Shown: in pieces, positions 19,194 through 25,713 of the stretch | Numbering within the stretch: the first letter of the stretch is position 1 | Layout: every line of letters begins with the position of its first letter | Notes under the pieces: generated by a model | Seen by the model: only the letters and a program-made list of their open reading frames with translations | Databases searched by the model: none | Told to the model about the DNA's origin: nothing | Program-made: the position numbers and the translations under genes | Assembly: GCF_000418555.1 (NCBI RefSeq) | Contig: NZ_ATKM01000005.1 | Location: 62,001-126,000, forward strand | Reading direction: 5' to 3' | DNA: 64,000 bases | Source of the DNA: Pseudomonas sp. P818 | Lineage (GTDB): Bacteria > Pseudomonadota > Gammaproteobacteria > Pseudomonadales > Pseudomonadaceae

Positions 19194-19209
19194 TGGCGGG
19201 CCGTCTGCA
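19194..19209 (+). promoter_or_regulatory. Weak candidate sigma-54 (-24/-12) element upstream of gbdR
   Basis: TGGCGGGCCGTCTGCA keeps the essential GG and GC with 10 bp between them, but deviates from the consensus TGGCAC-N5-TTGCA at several flanking bases. It is about 550 bp from the gbdR start. Listed as a weak candidate only. Confidence 0.2.
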
Positions 19210-19325
19210 TCGTGAAAAACGACCTCCGCATATCCACGGTGGCCGTGGTTCATTTCCTGGCTATTCCCGCTTCCGTGCGCGGCGGGTGTTGGCAAATTGG
19301 CGACCGGCTTTACGGCGCCGCTTCT

Positions 19326-19367
19326 GGACGCGAAGCGTCCGGGCGACTGATGGCGAGTCGCCCTTTT
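19326..19367 (+). terminator. Two adjacent hairpins followed by a T-run (terminator-like, plus strand)
   Basis: GGACGC-GAA-GCGTCC (19326-19340) is immediately followed by GGGCGACT-GATGGCG-AGTCGCCC (19341-19363) and TTTT (19364-19367). Both stems are perfect. No plus-strand gene lies upstream within the region, so this would end a short untranslated transcript or act as an attenuator in a long gbdR leader. Confidence 0.55.
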
Positions 19368-19673
19368 CGAGGTGGGGCATGTTTTGAGCCGGGCTGGGGC
19401 GAGCGCAGCTTTTCTCGCCAGCTTTTGGTGCGTTCCGGACTTGCCTAGAACGGCTGTTCAGAGATCCTGTTACCGCCCATCCGTTACTACCTCCGATGGC
19501 CTGTGTAGGGGCTATCCTCGACAGTGCTACCGAAATGCACAGAGCCCCTTGAGATCGGGCTTCCTGGTTCGTTCGCAGGTGCTGTGCCGCGGCTTGGAAA
19601 GCCCGGGTGGTGTGGACCTGATTTTTTATTGAAGGCCTGATCAATTTCGGCATGGGCTTTGCCTGATTTATAT

Positions 19674-19685
19674 GACCAGCTGGTC
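19674..19685. promoter_or_regulatory. 12-bp palindrome in the gbdR promoter region
   Basis: GACCAGCTGGTC is a perfect palindrome 75 bp upstream of the gbdR start. Symmetry and location suit an operator for a dimeric regulator, but I cannot name the protein. Confidence 0.4.
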
Positions 19686-19760
19686 TCGAATCAGCGCCAT
19701 AACAAAACTACGGTCCGCCACCGTCGGATCGATACCGTGCTTAGCGTGAGGGTTTCATCG

Positions 19761-20855
19761 ATGTCGCAGTCCAGCCAAGGGTCGCAACCCCAGAACCGTG
19801 CCCCCCAGTCCATCGGCTTCCTGCTCCTGGACAATTTCACCCTGATTTCCCTGGCCTCGGCGGTGGAACCCCTGCGCATGGCCAACCAGCTCTCCGGCAA
19901 GGAGCTGTATCGCTGGCATACGCTGACCCTCGACGGTCTTCCTGTCAGCGCAAGCGATGGCCTGCAGATCACTCCGGATGCCGCCATGCAGAACGCGCCG
20001 GCGCTGGATGCGGTGATCGTCTGCGGTGGCGTGGACATTCAGCACAGCGTCAAGCGCGAGCATGTCAGCTGGTTGCAGCTGCAGGCACGCCAGGGCCGCC
20101 AGCTCGGCGCCGTGTGCACCGGCAGCTGGGCGCTGGCCAAGGCCGGTCTGCTCGACGGCTACGATTGCAGCGTGCACTGGGAATGTCTGGCCTCGATGCA
20201 GGAGGCGTTCCCGCGTGCGGCCATCACCACCCGCCTGTTCTCCATCGACCGCAATCGCAACACCTCGTCTGGCGGTACCGCACCGATGGACATGATGCTG
20301 CACCTGATTGGCCAGCAGCATGGCCGCGAACTGGCCGCCGGCATCTCCGAGATGTTCATCTACGAGCGCATCCGCAACGAGCAGGATCACCAGCGCGTGC
20401 CGCTCAAGCACATGCTCGGCAGCAACCAGCCTAAGCTGCAGGAAATCGTCGCGCTGATGGAGGCCAACCTCGAGGAGCCGATCGACCTCGACGAACTGGC
20501 CTGCTTCGTGGACATTTCCCGTCGTCAGCTCGAGCGCCTGTTCCAGAAGTACCTGCACTGCTCGCCATCGCGCTACTACCTCAAGCTGCGCCTGATCCGT
20601 GCACGCCAGCTGCTGAAGCAGACCAGCATGTCGATCATCGAAGTGGCCTCGGTTTGCGGCTTCGTTTCCACCCCGCACTTCTCCAAGTGCTATCGCGAAT
20701 ATTTCGGCATTCCGCCGCGCGACGAGCGTGCCGGTCAGCAGGGCAACAACCTGGTGATGCTGCTGCCGATCCCCGAGCATCAGAGCAACTCCAGTGCGGT
20801 ACTGGCACTGAGTCGTGCTCAGGGCGAGTCGACCTTCGCCAGCGTGCGTATCTGA
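19761..20855 (+). CDS. gbdR: AraC-family regulator GbdR (GATase1-like)
   Basis: GbdR activates choline transport and glycine betaine/dimethylglycine catabolic genes in response to betaine or dimethylglycine. The 364-residue product has an N-terminal DJ-1/GATase1-like ligand domain (IGFLLLDNFTLISLASAVEP, and the nucleophile-elbow position AVCTGSWALAKAGLLDG) and a C-terminal AraC double helix-turn-helix (DLDELACFVDISRRQLERLF, then SIIEVASVCGFVSTPHFSKC). An in-frame ATG exists at 19659, but the ATG at 19761 fits the family N terminus and has GAGGG before it. It sits between the transporter genes and the dgc genes, both likely targets. A strong terminator follows. Confidence 0.94.
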   Translation: MSQSSQGSQPQNRAPQSIGFLLLDNFTLISLASAVEPLRMANQLSGKELYRWHTLTLDGLPVSASDGLQITPDAAMQNAPALDAVIVCGGVDIQHSVKREHVSWLQLQARQGRQLGAVCTGSWALAKAGLLDGYDCSVHWECLASMQEAFPRAAITTRLFSIDRNRNTSSGGTAPMDMMLHLIGQQHGRELAAGISEMFIYERIRNEQDHQRVPLKHMLGSNQPKLQEIVALMEANLEEPIDLDELACFVDISRRQLERLFQKYLHCSPSRYYLKLRLIRARQLLKQTSMSIIEVASVCGFVSTPHFSKCYREYFGIPPRDERAGQQGNNLVMLLPIPEHQSNSSAVLALSRAQGESTFASVRI

Positions 20856-20871
20856 GTCGAGCCGCAATGAA

Positions 20872-20905
20872 AAACGGGGCGCCACTGGCGCCCCGTTTCG
20901 TTTTT
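20872..20905 (+). terminator. Rho-independent terminator after gbdR
   Basis: Perfect stem AAACGGGGCGCC / GGCGCCCCGTTT with a 3-base loop, followed by CGTTTTT, 17 bp past the gbdR stop. Confidence 0.85.
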
Positions 20906-20920
20906 GGGGTGGTCGTTTCT

Positions 20921-21018
20921 GGTGGGCTTAAGCCCACCCTACGGTCTGAAGCGGATCGCCGCCCGGCCCACACTGCGCGGTGCAGTGTAGTCGTTGTAGG
21001 GTGGGCTTCAGCCCACCA
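20921..21018. repeat. Pair of GGTGGGCTTNAGCCCACC palindromes (family C)
   Basis: Two short hairpins, one at 20921-20942 and one at 20996-21018, each with the core GGTGGGCTT/AAGCCCACC and ending in CCTAC or starting with GTAGG, lie about 55 bp apart in the convergent gap between gbdR and the small dgc-locus gene. A related copy lies at 12390. Confidence 0.7.
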
Positions 21019-21119
21019 ATCTATGCGTGAACCACTCCGGCATGGCGTTGAGGTCCACGTTGGTGAGCTCGGCCTTTACGGGGCTGCGACACCCTGCGGG
21101 TAGGCCGAAGAGGATTAAG

Positions 21120-21371
21120 TCAGGCCGGCTTCGGTACCAGCGCCGGCAGCAGATGACGGCTGATGGCTTCGCGCACATTCGGCAGCAGGGTGGCGCTGCC
21201 GCCGAGCAGCTCTTCCACCAGGCGGCGCAGGGCCGCGGCACGCTCCGGGCTGAGGCCGCTGACGGCCAGTTCGCAGGACTGCTCCGGCGTGGCGCCCGCG
21301 GGAATACTCAGGCCCAGTGCAACCAGGCGTTCGCGAAAATCTTCCTGGTCGATCAGGTCGGCGTGCATCAT
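21120..21371 (-). CDS. Small conserved protein of the dimethylglycine locus, function unknown
   Basis: An 83-residue cytoplasmic protein beginning MMHADLIDQEDFRERLVALG. AAGGAG at good spacing supports the ATG at 21371 rather than the longer frame to 21425. It is predicted mostly helical and amphipathic (SPERAAALRRLVEELLGG), with no cysteines clustered for metal or iron-sulfur binding and no signal peptide. It is the last gene of the minus-strand dgc series, 84 bp after the ETF beta gene. A small gene holds the same place in other pseudomonads, from memory, which supports it being real. I can assign no function. Confidence 0.7.
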   Translation of the reverse strand: MMHADLIDQEDFRERLVALGLSIPAGATPEQSCELAVSGLSPERAAALRRLVEELLGGSATLLPNVREAISRHLLPALVPKPA

Positions 21372-21455
21372 GGTCGTGACTCCTTGTGGCAAAGCAGGCG
21401 TTTGACAACGTAGACGAAGCGGCAAGGGCGATGCAGGCAGTATTTCAACCGCCTG

Positions 21456-22229
21456 CTAACGCAGAACGCCTTCTTCGACCAGCAGGTTGAAGATAGCCTC
21501 CGCACCCTCCTGTGGCGAGACATCCTTGAGTATCTTGCCACCGCCACCACTGGCTTTGGCCGTTGCGGCCTTCATGCGTTCCGCACCGGTCTTGGCCTTG
21601 ATCACCTTCAGGCGCTTCGGCCTTGGCTTGGCCGGCTGCAGGCTGGCTTCGGCCAGCAGTGGGTCGTCTATCACGGTGACTTCGTGGGCTTCGATCTGAC
21701 CACGGCGAGCCGGGCCGAAGGCGCTCTGGCGTGCGATCGGGGCGGCATTGTCGACGCTGGCCACACAGGGCAGGCGTACCTTGAGGCGACGGCGCTGGCC
21801 ACGTGGCAGTGCCTGCAGCACCTGGGCCACGCCGTTCTCGACCTTCTCCACTTCGGCCAGGCCGACCACCATCGGCCAGCCCAGGCGCTCGGCCAGCAGG
21901 AACGGCAGCATGCCGGAGCCTTCGCCGGTTTCAGCCTGGCTACCGGTGAGTACCAACTGCGTGCGGCTGCCTTGCAGGTAGTCCACCAGCAGCGGCAGGG
22001 CGTCGGCGCCTTCCGGCTGCTCAAGTACATCGAGCTGCTCCAGACCCATACCCAGGTAGCCGCGCAGCGCTTCAGACTGCGGATCGCCAGCATGCAGCAA
22101 TTGCAGATTCTGGCCGGCCAGACGCAGGCCGAGTTCCACCGCGCGGGCATCCTGCTCGGCACGTCGCGAGCGACCCGAGGTCGGGTGGGCGCCGACCGAA
22201 ACCAGGGCAACGATATTCAGATCAGTCAT
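21456..22229 (-). CDS. Electron transfer flavoprotein, beta subunit (dimethylglycine demethylation)
   Basis: A 257-residue EtfB-type subunit. It has the opening LNIVALVSVGAHPTSGRSRRAEQDARAVELGLRL and the AMP-site region VLTGSQAETGEGSGMLPFLLAERLGWP typical of this catabolic ETF group. With the alpha subunit encoded just upstream it would accept electrons from dimethylglycine (and perhaps sarcosine) oxidation and pass them to ETF-quinone oxidoreductase. The ATG at 22229 follows GAGG; the frame is open 16 codons further into the REP element. It is separated from etfA by 101 bp occupied mainly by a repeat. It is distinct from the general etfBA pair of beta-oxidation, which is not in this window. 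Confidence 0.88.
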   Translation of the reverse strand: MTDLNIVALVSVGAHPTSGRSRRAEQDARAVELGLRLAGQNLQLLHAGDPQSEALRGYLGMGLEQLDVLEQPEGADALPLLVDYLQGSRTQLVLTGSQAETGEGSGMLPFLLAERLGWPMVVGLAEVEKVENGVAQVLQALPRGQRRRLKVRLPCVASVDNAAPIARQSAFGPARRGQIEAHEVTVIDDPLLAEASLQPAKPRPKRLKVIKAKTGAERMKAATAKASGGGGKILKDVSPQEGAEAIFNLLVEEGVLR

Positions 22230-22246
22230 TTGGGCAACCTCGAACC

Positions 22247-22311
22247 GTGGGAGCGGCTTTAGCCGCGATATGGCCATACGCGCGATCCGTCGCGGCTGAA
22301 GCCCCTCCCAC
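22247..22311. repeat. REP-like inverted repeat, family B, inside the etf gene pair
   Basis: GTGGGAGCGGCTTTAGCCGCGA opposes TCGCGGCTGAAGCCCCTCCCAC. It fills the gap between the alpha and beta ETF genes, which are otherwise probably co-transcribed. Confidence 0.8.
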
Positions 22312-22330
22312 GAGGGCGTATTGGTGAGGA

Positions 22331-23563
22331 TCAGGCTGCTTCACGCTTGCTCTCCTGGCGCCAGGCCGCGACGCGTTCCATCAGCGCACGAAGGATCTCC
22401 GCCGAGTCGCCGATCACCGAGAGGTCGGCACGCTTGATCATGTCGCAGCCAGGATCCATGTTCACCGCCACCACCTTGTCGCAGGCGCCAATGCCCTGCA
22501 GGTGCTGGATGGCGCCGGAAATACCGACGGCCAGGTAGACGCGGGCGGTTACCCAGGTACCAGTGGCGCCAACCTGGCGGTTACGCGGCATGAAGCCGTC
22601 GTCCACCGCCACGCGCGAGGCGCCTTCGGTGGCGCCGAGGACGATGGCGGCCTGGTGGAACAGCTCCCAGTCCTTCACGCCGTTGCCGCCGGAAAGAATG
22701 AACTCGGCTTCGGCCATGGGAATCTGTGCCGGGTCCACGGCCACCGGGCCGAGATCCTCGATGCGCGGCAGGCTGTGGGCGACCTTCTCGGCCAGCTCCA
22801 GCGGGCGCGCTTCATGACGGGTTTCGCTGACCGGTTCGGCGCATTCGGCTGCCGCCAGAATCAGGCGGGGCAGGGCGCGCTGGATGTCCTGCTGGCCGCT
22901 GCCGGCACGGCCAATAGCCTGTTCGCCGGCGACCTGCCAGACGCGCGTGGCAGGGCGTTCGCCCAGCTTTGCGGCCAGGCGACGTCCCAGTTCACCGCCA
23001 CCGGTGCGGCTGTCGGGCAGCAGCCAGTGGCGCGGCGCCAGTTGGCTTTCCACGGCGCTCAGCGCCAGTACGCGGGCTTCCGGGGCATAGCCGTCGAAGG
23101 TGTCGCCGACGATGCGCAGCAGGCGGTCGACGCCGGCCGTGTCGAAGGCGCTTTCCTTGTCCTCGCCGAACACCACGGCAACCACGGCGCCGCTCTCGCC
23201 GGCCAGCTTGCGGGCCAGGCCGAGCAGATCCTTGTCATGGCTGGACAGGCGACCGCCGACCATGTCCGGCACCACGCAGACGTGGAAGGCCGGTTGCTCG
23301 ACGACATGCAGCGGCAGCTGCACCTCGACACTGGCGCTGCTGCGCTTGCCGGCGGTGCCCTGCTGGGCACCGCTGCGATCGATACGCTTGAGCCCGGCCG
23401 GGCCGATGAAACCGGCGGCGATGGCGTGCGGGTTCTTGCGGATGATGCCGTTGGGGCCCATCCAGCTGGTCTGGTTCTGGCTCTGCATGGCCGCGTGGAG
23501 CGGATGCAGGCGGTTACGGGCGATCCACTCGGCGCGAGGGTCGCGGCGGATGATGTCGCTCAT
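22331..23563 (-). CDS. Electron transfer flavoprotein, alpha subunit (dimethylglycine demethylation)
   Basis: A 410-residue EtfA/FixB-type subunit that binds FAD. The C-terminal FAD domain is clear: GATEGASRVAVDDGFMPRN, QVGATGTWVTARVYLAVGIS and GAIQHLQGIG, then VNMDPGCDMIKRADLSVIGD. The typical ETF alpha N-domain starts only near residue 90 (FHVCVVPDMVGGRLSSHDKD). The first 90 residues (MSDIIRRDPRAEWIARNRLH onward) are an extension beyond ordinary EtfA, seen in dimethylglycine/sarcosine-linked ETFs. AGGAGG precedes the ATG at 23563. It lies 37 bp after dgcB, so it is in the same operon. Confidence 0.9.
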   Translation of the reverse strand: MSDIIRRDPRAEWIARNRLHPLHAAMQSQNQTSWMGPNGIIRKNPHAIAAGFIGPAGLKRIDRSGAQQGTAGKRSSASVEVQLPLHVVEQPAFHVCVVPDMVGGRLSSHDKDLLGLARKLAGESGAVVAVVFGEDKESAFDTAGVDRLLRIVGDTFDGYAPEARVLALSAVESQLAPRHWLLPDSRTGGGELGRRLAAKLGERPATRVWQVAGEQAIGRAGSGQQDIQRALPRLILAAAECAEPVSETRHEARPLELAEKVAHSLPRIEDLGPVAVDPAQIPMAEAEFILSGGNGVKDWELFHQAAIVLGATEGASRVAVDDGFMPRNRQVGATGTWVTARVYLAVGISGAIQHLQGIGACDKVVAVNMDPGCDMIKRADLSVIGDSAEILRALMERVAAWRQESKREAA

Positions 23564-23600
23564 GCCTGGGCCTCCTGGGTGCGCTGGGGTTGTCGTTTCA

Positions 23601-25562
23601 TCACTGCACCTCCGCCAGTTCGCGCTTGGCGTTCGGTCGCTTGGCCGCCACCTCGGTAGCCTCGATCAACACTTCGGCCACCAGTTCGGCGATGTCCTTG
23701 ATTTCAGGACGCGGTGCGACCACGCCTTCGAGCATCGCCGTGCACTGCGGGCAGCCGACGGCTACCAGCTCGGCGCCGGTTTCCTTGATGTCCACCATGC
23801 GCATGTCGGGGATACGCTGCTTGCCGGGGATGTCGGTGATCGGCGCGCCGCCACCACCGCCGCAGCAGCGCGAGCGGAAGCCCGAACGTTCCATCTCCTT
23901 GACCTCGATGCCGATGGCCTTGAGCACGGCGCGTGGCGCCTCGTACTCGCCGTTGTAACGGCCGAGGTAGCAGGGGTCGTGATAGGTGACGCTGGCGGCC
24001 TTGCTCTGGCCGAGATTCAGCGAGCCCTTGCGCACCAGCTCTTCGATGAAGGTGCTGTGGTGCAGAACCTGGTAGTTGCCGCCGAGGGCGCCGTATTCGT
24101 TCTTCAGCACGTGGAAACTGTGCGGGTCGCAGCTGACGATGCGCTTGAAGCGATACTTGGCCATGGTGGCGATGTTGCGCTTGGCCAGGCTCTGGAAGGT
24201 CGCTTCGTCACCCAGGCGGCGAGCCACGTCGCCACTGTCGCGCTCTTCCAGGCCGAGTACGGCGAAGTCCACATCGGCAGCCTTGAGGATCTTGACGAAG
24301 GCGCGCAGGGTACGCTGGTTGCGCATGTCGAAGGCGCCGTCACCTACCCAGAACAGCACGTCGGTCTCTTTCTTGTCGGCCAGCAGCGGCAGGTTGAGGT
24401 CGGCCGCCCAGTTCAGGCGACCGCCCGGGTTGAAGCCGCCCGGGTTGTCGGTGGCGATCAGGTTGTCCAGTACTTCGGCACCCTTGTTCGGGGTGGCGCC
24501 CTTTTCCAGAGTCAGATGACGGCGCATGTCGACGATGGCATCGACGTGCTCGATCATCATCGGGCACTCCTCGACGCAGGCACGGCAGGTGGTGCAGGAC
24601 CAGAGGGTCTCGGCATCCACCAGCGCCTTGCCTTGCAGTGACACGATGGGCTGATGCGGGCCGCCACTGTGTTCGCCCAGCGGCTTGCCGGGGTAGGGCG
24701 AACCGGCGAACTGGGCGTCATTGCCACCGGCCAGGCCGATGACCATGTCCTGAATCAGCTTCTTCGGGTTCAGCGGCTGGCCAGCGGCGAAGGCCGGGCA
24801 CATGGCCTCGCACTTGCCGCACTGCACGCAGGCATCGAAGCCGAGCAGCTGGTTCCAGGTGAAGTCGGTGGGTTTTTCCACGCCCAGCGGGGCTTTCGGG
24901 TTGTCCAGGTCGAGGGCTTTCAGGCCGGTCGAGCGACCGCCGCCGAAACGCTCGGCGCGGCGGTGCCAGGCCAGGTGCAGGGCACCGGCGAAGGCGTGCT
25001 TCATTGGCCCACCCCAGGTCATGCCGAAGAACAGCTCGGACACGCCCCAGGCCACGCCGACGGCAAGAATCGCCGCCAGCACCCAGCCGCCGAAGTCGGC
25101 CGGCAAAATCCCGGCAACCGGCAGCGTGGCGATGAAGAAGCTGGCCGCGAACATCAGCAGGCTCTTGGGCAGACGCATCCACGGGCCTTTCGACAGGCGC
25201 GACGGCGGATTCAGGCGACGCTTGGCGACGAACAGGGCGCCGACGAACATCAGCACCGTGGCCGCCAGCAGGGCGAAGCCGAGGATACGGTTATGCAGGC
25301 CGAAACCGTGCACGACGATCGCCAGTACGGCGGCGAGGACGAAACCACCGGCGGTGGCCACGTGAGTCTTGGACATGTACTTGTCGCGTTCGACCACATG
25401 GTGCAGATCCACCAGGTAGCGGCGCGGCATCTTCAGCAGGCCGCCAACCCAGTCGACTTTCGACGGTCGGCCGCGACGCCACATGAAGAAGCGCTTGGCC
25501 GCGCCAATGACCGCAAGGGCCAGGGCGGCGAAGAGCAGGATGGGGAGAATGGTGTTCAACAT
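23601..25562 (-). CDS. dgcB: Dimethylglycine catabolism iron-sulfur protein DgcB
   Basis: DgcB is the membrane-bound iron-sulfur partner of DgcA in oxidative demethylation of dimethylglycine to sarcosine. The 653-residue product starts with several membrane helices (LPILLFAALALAVIGAAKRF, then FVLAAVLAIVVHGFGL and others up to about residue 200). Two 4Fe-4S ferredoxin motifs follow, CVQCGKCEAMCP and CTTCRACVEECP, and then two CCG-type heterodisulfide-reductase domains with CYLGRYNGEYEAPR and CCGGGGG. The architecture resembles GlpC/HdrD-type electron carriers. AAGGAG precedes the ATG at 25562. It follows dgcA across 151 bp of repeat-rich DNA. Confidence 0.92.
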   Translation of the reverse strand: MLNTILPILLFAALALAVIGAAKRFFMWRRGRPSKVDWVGGLLKMPRRYLVDLHHVVERDKYMSKTHVATAGGFVLAAVLAIVVHGFGLHNRILGFALLAATVLMFVGALFVAKRRLNPPSRLSKGPWMRLPKSLLMFAASFFIATLPVAGILPADFGGWVLAAILAVGVAWGVSELFFGMTWGGPMKHAFAGALHLAWHRRAERFGGGRSTGLKALDLDNPKAPLGVEKPTDFTWNQLLGFDACVQCGKCEAMCPAFAAGQPLNPKKLIQDMVIGLAGGNDAQFAGSPYPGKPLGEHSGGPHQPIVSLQGKALVDAETLWSCTTCRACVEECPMMIEHVDAIVDMRRHLTLEKGATPNKGAEVLDNLIATDNPGGFNPGGRLNWAADLNLPLLADKKETDVLFWVGDGAFDMRNQRTLRAFVKILKAADVDFAVLGLEERDSGDVARRLGDEATFQSLAKRNIATMAKYRFKRIVSCDPHSFHVLKNEYGALGGNYQVLHHSTFIEELVRKGSLNLGQSKAASVTYHDPCYLGRYNGEYEAPRAVLKAIGIEVKEMERSGFRSRCCGGGGGAPITDIPGKQRIPDMRMVDIKETGAELVAVGCPQCTAMLEGVVAPRPEIKDIAELVAEVLIEATEVAAKRPNAKRELAEVQ

Positions 25563-25608
25563 CGGTTGGTCTCCTTGGCGGGACCGAGAGAGTTACGCCG
25601 AACCAGTT

Positions 25609-25709
25609 CCCTCTCCCTTGGGGAGAGGGTTAGGCAGAGGGGAGTGGCCCGCTACCGTGTTGGCAGATCACCCTCTCCCCCCGCCCTCTCCCGCAAGGGG
25701 GAGAGGGGG
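25609..25709. repeat. CCCTCTCCC / GGGAGAGGG inverted repeats (family D) between dgcA and dgcB
   Basis: An opening hairpin CCCTCTCCCTTGGGGAGAGGG, then a second set CCCTCTCCC...GCAAGGGGGAGAGGG. A single-hairpin relative lies at 32923-32964 after cdhC. Intergenic repeat with possible mRNA-stabilising role. Confidence 0.75.
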
Positions 25710-25713
25710 CCGC

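Larger units (their letters stand above)
19141..19760. other. Gene-free divergent control region between the binding-protein gene and gbdR
   Basis: 620 bp without a credible gene. A 130-codon minus-strand frame (19261-19653) resembles no protein family I know. The region holds two adjacent hairpins ending in a T-run (19326-19367), another hairpin at about 19397-19420, a 12-bp palindrome at 19674-19685, and a weak RpoN-like element TGGCGGGCCGTCTGCA at 19194-19209 with correct GG-N10-GC spacing but imperfect flanks. The long leader suggests complex control of gbdR. Confidence 0.55.

Noticed and set aside
19261..19653. 130-codon minus-strand frame between the binding-protein gene and gbdR
   Set aside because: No recognisable domain, biased Arg/Ser/Ala composition, poor ribosome site, and it runs through hairpins.
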